From the NCBI GenBank assembly GCA_030849805.1, contig JASANZ010002117.1, positions 1-48,032 on the forward strand: a stretch of 48,032 bases of DNA, read 5' to 3'. Of the stretch, positions 27,763 to 37,255 are shown one piece after another. Under the pieces are notes generated by a model that was not told the DNA's origin, did not search any database, and saw nothing but the letters and a program-made list of their open reading frames with translations. Both the position numbers and the translations under genes were made by a program. Within the stretch, counting starts at the first letter, position 1. Every line of letters begins with the position of its first letter. Origin of the DNA: Sergeia podlipaevii. Lineage: Eukaryota > Euglenozoa > Kinetoplastea > Trypanosomatida > Trypanosomatidae.

Positions 27763-29973
27763 ATGTCCGACGACGATGAAAATGTCAATGTGGAGCTCCC
27801 ACAGCTGTGGCAGTACATCCATCCTCTCTACAACGACGTAGACAGTGAGGGTGAGGAGGAAGAGGACGATGAAGATGACGCCGCCCACGCTCCCAACCGT
27901 AGCGTCCCAGCAGGTGAGCGTCCCAGTGACTATGTCAGGCTTGCCAAGCGCGCGCCACGTCTCGGGCAGCTGATGCGCTTTCTCAACGACGTCGAGGAAG
28001 AGGAGGAGCTTCAGCAGATACTGCTGGACAAGGACCCCGTCACTCAGCAAACCCTCATGCAATGGGCGACGCTCAACCGTCATTTCATGCTCGTAGAGTA
28101 CCTTGTCAAGCGTCTCAAGCGTGGAGCCTTCGCCTTCGACCCAGAGACGACTGACGTGGTAGTTTACAATCGCTGGGAGGAGATGCGGCCTGAGCTGCCG
28201 ACCGCTGCTGAGGTAGCGGAGCGTCAGCAACAAAGAGAAGCGGAGAAGGCAGAGCGAGCTGCCCAGCGCGCCAGGAACATGGCTGGCGGTGACGGCGACG
28301 ATGACTACGAGGAGGAAGACGAAGAGGAAGAGGCGGAGCCCACGCCTGAGGAGCTGGTGTACGACTCCCTGGAGGAATACCATGATGAGTGGGCCGACCG
28401 CGGTGTTGGTATCGTGAAGCGCATTGGCGAACTCGGCGTGTATGTGGGAGCCCGGCTGCGCGACGGCACAAAGGCCGGCCTTGGTCAGACGCTCTTTCCC
28501 AACGGCGACTGCTACGCTGGAGAGTACAGCGAGAACCAGCGTGAGGGCGAAGGAGTCTACTGGTGGTCTCAGTCTGCCATCATGTACTGCGGCACCTGGG
28601 TCCACAACAAGCGCCATGGGTATGGTCGTATAGTGTACCCTGATGGCTCGCGCTACTTGGGCTTCTGGGCACACGACAAGAAACACGGCCGAGGCCGCTA
28701 CACCTACGCTGACGGCAGCAGCTACGACGGCAACTGGGAGAACAATGAAAAGCACAGCCTCGGCACGTACGCCTTCACCGACGGCTCCTCCTTTCACGGC
28801 AGCTTCTGCCACAACGAGTTTATCTCGGGAGAGTGGCGCCTTGCCTCCGGAACAGTCCGCTACGTTGGCAACTTCGACAAGGGCGTCCCAGTCGGTGCTG
28901 GTATGTTTGTCCATCGTTGCGGCATTAAGGAAGGCACCTTCCAGCAGGAGGGTATCTTCAAGGCGGGCAAGTGGGCCCCGAGCACCCTCAAGGGCTCCAC
29001 CAAGGTGACTCCACGTCTGGAGGTGATAGCACCTCAGCAAGAGAAAAAACGTGTGCCGATTGAGTTTGGCCCCGACTGCAACGGCCGCACGATGGAGGAC
29101 CTTGTCAGGGCCGCCAACTACCAGCCGCTGCTAGAGTGGCTGCAGAAGCTGCCCTCCAAGACGGACGACGCTAAGAACGGTGTCGAAGTCATCGCTCTAG
29201 AGGTCAGCTCCATGAAGTACCACCCTCAGGACAACACAAGACTCGTGGAGGTGCGTGTGCGGCCTCACCTCGTGGACGCCTTCGGGCAGCGCCTGCGCAC
29301 GCTCGGAGACGACGTGCTGGTTCTCAAAGAGCCCACGACGCGTCTCCTCGTTCTTCTTCATCCCTCCACCTCCGCCACTACCGAAACTGCATCCTCGTCG
29401 CCTGCACGCACCACCCCAGAGCCAATGGTGGTGCTCGAGCGCTCCCTCCAGTTCGCCTCCCCTGACCAGGGTCATATGCAGCTGCGCCTGCCCACTGTGG
29501 AGGTGGCGGCAGACGGCAGCATCAACGGAGACTTCACGCGGGTAGCGGCCAAGGCGCTGCGCCTTGAGGTGTCGAACAAGATGTACACCACGCAGCTCAT
29601 CCAGCCGCTGCGCAGCAACCCTTTCAACACCAACGCAGAGGAGAACGTTCTGCTCTACTCCCAAGCGCTGCACCCAGACGCCTTCGCCACACTCGCCGCG
29701 AAACTCTCTGCAGTCTCGCAGCACCCCGAGATCTCGTCCTATGTGGCTCTCCCTCTACGTGAGGTGGCGACGTGTGCCTCGGATGCCATGACGGTCATTG
29801 CGGTCACCTCCGTGATGGAGCGCAGGGCGGGAGGCACGCTGCCAACAAGCACAGTCGCGCCACAGAGGCCACCCACGCCACTGCCACCTGCGCCACAGCC
29901 GCGGCCTGACCTTCAGCCTCTCTACGCAGCCAAGGCAGCTAGAGACGAGGCGGAGGCGGAGGAGCAGGAGTAA
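27763..29973 (+). CDS. MORN-repeat protein with acidic N terminus
   Basis: A 736-residue protein. The N terminus is very acidic (about 26-38). A helical region (about 60-130) with LNDVEEEEELQQILL follows, then a second Glu-rich linker (about 185-205). From about 225 to 386 run about six MORN units, for example YAGEYSENQREGEGVYWW, YCGTWVHNKRHGYGRIVYPD and YLGFWAHDKKHGRGRYTYAD. MORN repeats bind membranes or act as rigid rods in cytoskeletal structures; in flagellates several are radial spoke or cytoskeletal proteins. The C-terminal about 350 residues have no motif I know and end in a Pro-rich, then Ala/Glu-rich tail. A flagellar role is plausible but not shown. The frame extends upstream through leader sequence; the acceptor at 27745 supports this ATG. 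Confidence 0.85.
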   Translation: MSDDDENVNVELPQLWQYIHPLYNDVDSEGEEEEDDEDDAAHAPNRSVPAGERPSDYVRLAKRAPRLGQLMRFLNDVEEEEELQQILLDKDPVTQQTLMQWATLNRHFMLVEYLVKRLKRGAFAFDPETTDVVVYNRWEEMRPELPTAAEVAERQQQREAEKAERAAQRARNMAGGDGDDDYEEEDEEEEAEPTPEELVYDSLEEYHDEWADRGVGIVKRIGELGVYVGARLRDGTKAGLGQTLFPNGDCYAGEYSENQREGEGVYWWSQSAIMYCGTWVHNKRHGYGRIVYPDGSRYLGFWAHDKKHGRGRYTYADGSSYDGNWENNEKHSLGTYAFTDGSSFHGSFCHNEFISGEWRLASGTVRYVGNFDKGVPVGAGMFVHRCGIKEGTFQQEGIFKAGKWAPSTLKGSTKVTPRLEVIAPQQEKKRVPIEFGPDCNGRTMEDLVRAANYQPLLEWLQKLPSKTDDAKNGVEVIALEVSSMKYHPQDNTRLVEVRVRPHLVDAFGQRLRTLGDDVLVLKEPTTRLLVLLHPSTSATTETASSSPARTTPEPMVVLERSLQFASPDQGHMQLRLPTVEVAADGSINGDFTRVAAKALRLEVSNKMYTTQLIQPLRSNPFNTNAEENVLLYSQALHPDAFATLAAKLSAVSQHPEISSYVALPLREVATCASDAMTVIAVTSVMERRAGGTLPTSTVAPQRPPTPLPPAPQPRPDLQPLYAAKAARDEAEAEEQE

Positions 29974-31061
29974 GTGAGAGAAGGACAGAAGGAAAAAAAA
30001 TGGGAAGAGAGAGATAGAGGACAAAACGGAAGGAAAGTTTGACGATGTGAAGAAAAAAGGAAGAAAGGAAGAAGGGCTGTGACAGAGAAGAAATTGCATC
30101 TAGTTATGGAATAGGCCTTTGTGCTCTGATGCTGCATCTCTTTTTCTATCTTTTTTTCTTGGGCGAGAGTGTTGCTTTATAGAATGCCACCCCTCATGTT
30201 TGGTCTAGGGGTTTTCTTCTGGGCAATGACCCTGCGGTGCATACATATATATACATCCGTTGACATGTATAATATATAGAAAGAGAGAGAGAAGGCTGGG
30301 AGAGCTGTGTGAGCATGGTGTATGTGCCCCTGAGTTAGTTTTGTTTGTTTTCCTGTTGATGAGAAATAGGGCTACAGAGGGTTTCCGTCAATAGCACGAT
30401 CAATCTTTCGCGATGTTGATTCCATTGAACTTTTTTCTCTCTCTCCATACCTCTCTATAGTTCTTCTTGTGATGTACATATGCGTATATATCTTATGAAT
30501 TGAACTCAAAAAAAAGCTCTGTTCTCAATCCCCACGCGAGCACACATGTTAGTGCGTTTTGGTGCAGTAGTTGCACTCTTGTCGTGGCTCATTTCTGTCT
30601 GTCTTTCTTCTCATGTTTTCAAAGAAAAAGTGAGGGAAAGGGTAGAGCATGCAATCCTCTTAATACTATTATTGGACAGAAAACGCGCTTTTTTGTGTTG
30701 CTCCCTTGATTTATCTTTTGAAAGTTTGTAGTATTTTCAAAACAAATTTGCTTAGATATTGCTGCTTTTCCTTTAGCGCAATCTTCTCCTCACCAACACA
30801 AAGCCCAATACATTCTGTGGCTATTATTCGCAAGCAGAACTTGCGCTCCAGATAGTGCGTCACCTCTCTTCTTCACTATATATAGATACTTATTACTTAT
30901 ATACAAGAAAAGAATAAAGGGGGGCGTTGAGTAGCATAAAAATATACTAAAAAGAAATATCTTCATATATTTTTTTTACCAACCGGAAGATAAATATTGG
31001 CCACTTCACCAGCGCACATACAGAACACATATAGAGATAAAACTTTGTGCATCAAGCAACT
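29974..31061. other. Intergenic spacer, MORN to RAD21 gene
   Basis: About 1.1 kb, AT-rich, with TA-rich stretches near 30244-30280 and 30883-30905 and T-rich tracts. ORFs at about 30500-30730 are low-complexity and not credible. Confidence 0.6.
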
Positions 31062-32924
31062 ATGTTCTTCTCCACTTACGTGCTGACAAAGAAGGGCCCT
31101 CTCGCCAAGGTGTGGCTCGCGGCCCACTGGGATCGCCGTCTCACACGCAACGAGGTGAAGGTGGTGGACCTCAGCCAAACAATCGTGCATATTGTCCGCC
31201 CAGTCGTCCCCATTGCCCTGCGCACCTCTGGCGAGCTTCTCGTCGGCGTCGTTCGTATCTACGCTCTCAAGGTGAGGCACTTGCTGAAGGAAGCCACTGA
31301 AGCTACCCTCTTCCTCCGCGTCATCACGATGAAGGGTGCCTCCTCCACCACGAGCGTGGGCGGCGGCTCCATGGCAGCAGGCGCCGGCACGCTAGTAGAT
31401 AAGAAGACTGCCACGTCCATGCAGGGCACCACCGTCGTGGATGGAGTGCTGGTGAGCAGTAAGGGCGACATTGAGGCTGTCACGTTTGACTGGAGTGCGG
31501 ATGCGAAGCCAGGCAGCAGCAGCAGCATCAGCGGTGCCTTTCCCGAGGCCGCGGAGGCGCTCGTAGAAGCGCACTTCGACACCATTGCGGATCTTCTTAA
31601 GACTGGCGGCGCGGACGGAGCACAGAAGCGTGGTGGTGCGCCATCCCCTGCTGAGGAGGCTGCTCTGGCTGCCGCGTGGTACACGGTGGAGCCGGCTTCC
31701 CAGGCCGTTGAGGAGCAGCACAGCACGCAGCAGGACTACGACGAAATTGCCCGGATGCGAGCGGATCTGATGGCCTTCGGTGAGAGGTCCAGCGAGAGCA
31801 CCAGTAAGAGCAAGTCCAGCCTGGGCAGCATTGAGAAGGGACGTGGCAGCATCGGCATGGTCGTCGATGGCGCCATCCCCTTTCCTCCTATGACCGATGA
31901 GATTGATATCGGTGTGGCACTGCCGGAAGAGATGCAGGCAGAGTTTCCTGGGCTCAACGGCAGCCACCAGCAGCAGCAGGAGCAGGCGGATTTGGCAGGC
32001 ATGATGCTGCCCAGCGACCCCTTCACCCTGCCCGACATGCTCGTCGAGGGCCAGCAGCAGCAGGCCGGGCGAGCTGTCAATGCCCGCAAGATGCGTCCCA
32101 CCAACGTGCTTGACCTCGCCGCCACCACAATCGCCCGAGAAACGGTGGAAAAGAACATTGCAGATCGCAGCGATATCTTGACTGGTGAGCCGCGAAGGGG
32201 CCCCCTTGACGAGGAGGAGGAGCGTGACCGATACACCGTTGTCGGCGCAGCTAATCCAACAGATCCTATCGTGCTGGCGGCAGCGACCGCGTTCAGCAGC
32301 AGCAGCAGTGGTAGCGTGTCCTCGGAATTTCTTTCCATCGCAGATGCTGCCCCGCTCTCCGGCATTGCAAGTCCCGCGCTCCGCGTGGCGTACGCAGCGA
32401 CTTTGCGCACCAGCATTGCCGAGGCAGTCGCAAACGCGATCAGCGCGCAGCAGCAGCTGTACCCAGACGGCCGCCGTGACGGTTTGACCGCTGAGGAACA
32501 AGCGGCTGGGTACAACGCCGCCGGTCACAAGCGCATGCGTAGCGACGGTGACGCTGAGGAGCAGCTAGCAGGACCCGCAGGAGACGAGGCCCAGGCCGCG
32601 GCAGAAGAAGCAGAGACAGCAGTAGGAGGCCTGGCTGCGAGTGCACTGCACACTTTAGAGCGCATCCGCGACGCCGCTGCACGTGGTGCCACCGAACAGC
32701 AGAAGAAACGAATCCGCAGGGACGACACCGCGACCCTTGTTGGAATTACATGCACGCTCAAGGCCGTGACGAGGCAGCTGCATCGTCGCGATGCCGCCCG
32801 CGCATTTGTTGATCTTTTGGCGCTGGCATCCAAGCAGTACGTGTCGGTGCGGCAGGAGGTGCCTGCGGGAGATGTCCAAATTGTACTCACTGAGGCCTCT
32901 GCCTCCATCTCTGGTCGAGCGTAA
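31062..32924 (+). CDS. RAD21: Cohesin kleisin subunit RAD21/SCC1
   Basis: A 620-residue kleisin that closes the SMC1-SMC3 ring and holds sister chromatids until separase cleaves it. The N-terminal domain (about 1-95) is highly typical: MFFSTYVLTKKGPLAKVWLA, then DLSQTIVHIVRP, then a helix ending LLKEATEATLFLR that pairs with SMC3. The middle (about 100-560) is disordered, Ala/Ser/Gln-rich with short Gln runs, as in other kleisins. The C-terminal winged helix that binds SMC1 lies at about 563-616 (ALASKQYVSVRQEVPAGDVQ). The frame opens five codons earlier at a GTG; the ATG at 31062 gives the canonical MFFS start. REC8 is the alternative; the family cannot be split with certainty by eye. Confidence 0.93.
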   Translation: MFFSTYVLTKKGPLAKVWLAAHWDRRLTRNEVKVVDLSQTIVHIVRPVVPIALRTSGELLVGVVRIYALKVRHLLKEATEATLFLRVITMKGASSTTSVGGGSMAAGAGTLVDKKTATSMQGTTVVDGVLVSSKGDIEAVTFDWSADAKPGSSSSISGAFPEAAEALVEAHFDTIADLLKTGGADGAQKRGGAPSPAEEAALAAAWYTVEPASQAVEEQHSTQQDYDEIARMRADLMAFGERSSESTSKSKSSLGSIEKGRGSIGMVVDGAIPFPPMTDEIDIGVALPEEMQAEFPGLNGSHQQQQEQADLAGMMLPSDPFTLPDMLVEGQQQQAGRAVNARKMRPTNVLDLAATTIARETVEKNIADRSDILTGEPRRGPLDEEEERDRYTVVGAANPTDPIVLAAATAFSSSSSGSVSSEFLSIADAAPLSGIASPALRVAYAATLRTSIAEAVANAISAQQQLYPDGRRDGLTAEEQAAGYNAAGHKRMRSDGDAEEQLAGPAGDEAQAAAEEAETAVGGLAASALHTLERIRDAAARGATEQQKKRIRRDDTATLVGITCTLKAVTRQLHRRDAARAFVDLLALASKQYVSVRQEVPAGDVQIVLTEASASISGRA

Positions 32925-34231
32925 TGGGGCGAGGGAAGGTTGGAGAGTGAGAGAAGAAGTATAAATAAAAGGAACAACTTTAATGGTCAACGACTCGAAG
33001 ATTTTCTTTTTCATGTGCCTCATCCCCCATTCTTTGTGTATGTGTCTGTGGGGTAGTTGCTTGCATATATGTTGAAGTACTCATGCAGCCATACATTGTC
33101 GCCGGTGCTCCATGTGCTGCTGTTGACGATGTCTTCTATTGTTTTCATCATTTCCTTCTTTCCTTGATGCTCTACAACACTCCCTCCTCCTCCTCGAAAA
33201 AATGGAAATTGTGGGGTGAGTATAAGGGGATGATAGGCGAGGAATACTGTACCACTCATTTTTTTTTTCAACTTTACTTGTACTTTTTTTTTCTGTATCT
33301 GTGTGTGCGTGTGTAGTTTAGTATATCTGTGTTGTTGTTGTTTTGATTTCTTTATTATTTTACATTTGCATTATTCGTGAATCTGTTCTTTGAAAAGCAA
33401 AATTATTGAAGAGAGCGTTTGATTTTCTACGTTGGAAGGGTGCTCCCTCTTAGGAGGGGATGATTAGCGACCAGATAAACGGCGGAGGTAACAGGAGAAG
33501 CGCTTTGGTTACATACATATGAACTTCAGAGATAATATCGTATTATTTATTTATTTGCTGTTGGTGTTGTTGTTGTTTCTCTGGCATTGCTTCTGAAACG
33601 AAGATGCACAGGTAGTGTTTTCTCAGAGTTGTTTGCTTTTCTTTTGTTCATAGAGTGAGTGCGTTCATGGAGTACGCATCATAGATCAGCATAAAGAAGG
33701 GAGGGGAGGAAACATAAAAATAAAAATGAAATAAGAACAGTAGTAGTAGTAGTAGTGTGTTTGTTTATGTGAATGGATGTGGGCACGTTGAATGCACGCA
33801 AGATGCAATGAATAGTGACTGGCAAAGCAGAGGCGTTACTCCTCTTCTTTACCTTCTGTCTCTCCTCGTGCATTGTGGCTGATATATACACACACAGGCT
33901 TCCGTGGTACTATTGTTTCCTGTTGCTTACAGAAAACCCCGTGTTTAACTGAAAGAGAGAGAAAAAGCTAACAGAAAGCCTAGATCATGTGTCAATCGTT
34001 AAGAGAGCTTGCGGTGCAGCGTTTCTCTCTGCGTCTCGAAAGAAAGAGAATGACTCCCTGTACGATGTTTCTTGTGCTTGAGTTTATGTAAGCACTAAAG
34101 CTCTCATATGCTTAGTCAGTTCTCTCCCTATTGCTTTCTCTCTCTCTCCCACTCTTTTCTTTTTAATATTTACACATTCTTGGGGGATATTTTTATATTT
34201 ATATATCCAAAGTACCTAAGACGAGGCATTC
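32925..34231. other. Intergenic spacer, RAD21 to methyltransferase gene
   Basis: About 1.3 kb with (GTT)n runs near 33330-33342 and 33561-33574, (TAG)n at 33740-33756 and pyrimidine tracts before 34200. No gene is supported. Confidence 0.6.
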
Positions 34232-34960
34232 ATGTCCAAATACGCTAGTGCCGAATACTGGGAGGAGCGCTATCGCAGTAGCGACACCACCTTTGACTGG
34301 TTCGTCACTTATGACAACCTCCAAGGCATTCTGAGGCCTCTGCTGCAGCCCGCCGAGCAGGTGCGCGTGCTGGTCGTGGGGTGCGGCAACAGTCGCCTTT
34401 CCGCCAACATGTACGAGCACTTGAACATAAAGAAGATTACAAACGTGGACGTCTCCCCAACTGTTATTTCTCAGATGCAGAGGCGGTACGCAGAGATGAA
34501 CGAGATGCAGTGGATTTGCTGCGATGTGCTGGCCACGCCCACGGAGAAGCTTATTCAGGACCTGTGCCCTAACGACTACTTGTATGACTTTATCATTGAT
34601 AAAGGCCTCGTAGATGGCGTGCTCGGTGGAGCCAACTCCTTCCACAATTTGTATCAGATGAACAAGAACATGTCTCGTCTGCTGAAGAAAGGCGGGCGGT
34701 ATGTGGTGGTGTCCTACGGCTCCCCAGAGACTCGCATTGATCACTTCAGGCGCAAGAAACTCAGCTTTGAGGTGGAGCACAAGTTGATAGAAAAGCCAAT
34801 GTTCTCCTCTTCGGACACCAGTCCGAGTGGGCACTATCACGTCTATATTATGACCAAGATAGCTCCAAAGCAAGGCGCGGGTGGTGACGCGGGTGACTCC
34901 GAGGATGAAGAGGATGATTTCTATGACCGCTTCATGACTCAGAACTCCGCCCCTAACTAA
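34232..34960 (+). CDS. METTL13-like protein lysine methyltransferase (eEF1A methyltransferase family)
   Basis: A 242-residue class I SAM-dependent methyltransferase. It starts with the family hallmark YWEERYRSSDTTFDWFVTY (about 9-27). Motif I VLVVGCGNSRLSANMY (about 49-64) binds SAM, NVDVSPTVISQM carries the acidic ribose contact, and DFIIDKGLVDGVLGG (about 118-132) is typical of METTL13/EEF1AKMT4 proteins. A conserved C-terminal strand (SGHYHVYIMTK) ends the fold; the tail is acidic (about 222-236). The likely reaction is methylation of lysine or the N terminus of a translation factor, by analogy only. Single-domain length matches the short members rather than two-domain METTL13. ATG 34232 is preceded by T-rich sequence and AG. 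Confidence 0.87.
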   Translation: MSKYASAEYWEERYRSSDTTFDWFVTYDNLQGILRPLLQPAEQVRVLVVGCGNSRLSANMYEHLNIKKITNVDVSPTVISQMQRRYAEMNEMQWICCDVLATPTEKLIQDLCPNDYLYDFIIDKGLVDGVLGGANSFHNLYQMNKNMSRLLKKGGRYVVVSYGSPETRIDHFRRKKLSFEVEHKLIEKPMFSSSDTSPSGHYHVYIMTKIAPKQGAGGDAGDSEDEEDDFYDRFMTQNSAPN

Positions 34961-37151
34961 AGGGGTATGAGGGAAGGTAGGAGTCTGTGTAGTGCGCGCA
35001 CACTGGAGAGAAAAAGCTTTGATGCGTTGCCTGCACAACGCGTATACAGTATTTTTATTATTATTATTTTGGTGTCCCCATATTTACATATATGTGCGTT
35101 GGTGTGGGACTGGTAAATGTACATAAGCTGCCAGGTTTTGTCGCAAGAACAATAGAAAAATCGGAGAAAAAAGTATTCTAGCTGTGCTGCTTCTGATATA
35201 TATATATATATATATAACAAAGAAAAAGTGGCGCTTTTTGTTAGTTGATGATATCCTCAGTGGGTGTACTCAACCACTTCTACGCCCGTCTGTAAGTACT
35301 TTGTCCCACGCAAATTTCTTCAGCACTTCCTCCTTCTTCTTTTTTCATTTCTTTTTCTCTGTTGCTCATTCACTGCTTACATGTATTCTTTGCCTCCACC
35401 GCCATTAAAAGTAGAAGAATATTAAATTCTTTAAAATATTTCTGAGGTTTTCACCTCCCAAGCTTAACTTTTTTTACTTTTTTTTTTTTGGTTCTTCGTT
35501 GACTTGCCACAAGAGTGAATCGATATTCTCTTCTTCTTTGCTGTAGTCGTTATCTAGTGAGCACACACTAAGACTCGAAGAAAGGAACAATCAAAGGAAG
35601 AAGAAAAGAGAGATTAGATTCGATACTTTTTTTAAAAAAAGATTCTTCTCTTTTACTGCCGCACTGTATATTCACTCACCCCCCACTCACAGGCACATAT
35701 CTAGTAGCTTTGGCAGACAGCTTGTTATATTTGTATATATTTTATTTATATATTTCACCTTTTTTTTTCTGAAGCACAGTTAGCGGTATAGATCCACACC
35801 CACACACCTAAAGAACAAATTTATTTTTATTTTTATTACCTTTTTTTTCTCTGCTACATTCCTCAACAAGAAAGAATATTTGTGTGTTACTCACAACTCG
35901 CAAATATACTAGAAGAAAAAAAGAACTGTTGTTCGTTTGTGCTCCCAAATAAACGTTTTTAAACGTGTGGGACAAAGGCGTTCAGCAAGGGGAAAAAAAA
36001 AGTGGTAGTAGGAGTACAATTTTTTCTGTTTCTCTCCCTCTAGTCACATTTTTTGTTATTGTTATTTTTATCACTGTACCTCCGTTTAGTCAATAAAGAC
36101 TTTATATACATATTGCCGCAACAGTTGAAGTTGGGACTACAAGATCATCTGCTCTTTTTAAATTTAACAAAAAGCTGTCCCACTTGCTGTTGTCGCCGCT
36201 ACACACCATTACAGGAAAGGGTAGCAGCACACACGTGAGCTCGTGTCGTTACAGTCAGAGATTACAAAAGCACTTGATATTGCTTAGTTTTTTATTATTT
36301 TTCAGCTTTTGTGTTGAACTAGTGGGTCCTTTCTTAGACGCGGCGAAGTTCCAATTTTACAACACATACGCATACACGCACACCTCCATCGCATATAAAA
36401 GCAATCGACGCGTCACGCAAGATAAATATAATTTGTAAGAGAAAAAAAAAAAATCACCGACGAACAAGCAGCTTTTTTATTTTTATTTTATTGCCTTTTT
36501 CTTGTAGGGTCGCTACCAACAGTCACGCCGCCTCACCTGTTTTATTACCACTGTCATTTTAGATACACAAACACACACACAAAAAAAAAAAAAAGAAAGA
36601 AAGAAAAGAAAAGAAGGAAAGACAAACAAACGTCCGTGTAGAAGCACAAACACATATACACACACCACTTAGTCCAGCTCAGCAACTACAATCCAGAAGA
36701 CACTCGTACACATACAGTACATTGGAGCGCAGCTCATACACGCACGCGCACACACGTCTCATACTACCTTCTTTAAAAAAGGAAAGACTTTACAACCGCT
36801 TTGCTGAAGGCACACGTAGTGCGTCATCCTTCATATCTTATCACCTCCTGTACAACTACAACTATATATATATAACCTTCGGGGATTTTTTTATTATCAT
36901 TATATTTTATCTATCAGAGCTGGTTGGTCGTGTTTCTTGTCAAAGGAAAAGAGGGGAGGAGCACGGGTACGAGAAACGAAAAAAAAAGAAGACAGTTCAT
37001 ACATTGTGTATATTGTAAATTGAAACGCACACACACTTTTTTTTTTTTTGCTCTTCAGCAGATACACCAGTGACGGGACGAAAATAAAGAACAAAAGAGA
37101 AACAGGAAAAGAGAGGGAGAGAGAAAAGTACATCAACACTATTTGGCTAAA

Positions 37152-37189
<38 letters not shown>

Positions 37190-37255
37190 AATATATATAT
37201 TTATATATTTATATATTTACATATATAAAAATCACTTTTTAAAAATTTGCTGATC
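34961..37255. other. Very long spacer / probable long 5' leader before the multi-RRM gene
   Basis: 2.3 kb without a credible gene. It is AT-rich with a TA run (35196-35217), repeated TTTATTTTTATTT-like blocks (35820s, 36478-36490), many CACA stretches and a (CA)n tract (37156-37184). Several short ORFs occur but their translations are low-complexity. Much of it may be the 3' UTR of the methyltransferase gene and a long, uORF-bearing leader of the RNA-binding protein gene. Confidence 0.55.
37156..37184. repeat. (CA)n microsatellite
   Basis: About 14 perfect CA units lie 70 bases before the start codon of the multi-RRM gene, followed by a TATATTTATATATTT-like stretch. Its position in the leader suggests it could bind RNA factors, or it may be a neutral repeat. 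Confidence 0.9.

Noticed and set aside
27724..29040. 438-codon minus-strand ORF opposite the MORN gene
   Set aside because: It mirrors a strongly supported MORN gene, has no domain and opposes the array direction.
31392..32528. Minus-strand ORFs opposite RAD21
   Set aside because: Antisense shadows; the plus frame has clear kleisin N- and C-terminal domains.
36722..37018. 98-codon ORF upstream of the multi-RRM gene
   Set aside because: Starts at TTG, low-complexity Ile/Tyr/Lys translation, no domain; treated as leader sequence.
37156..37184. CRISPR or tandem-gene repeat
   Set aside because: Simple CA microsatellite; no spaced direct repeats anywhere in the window, and the host is a eukaryote.
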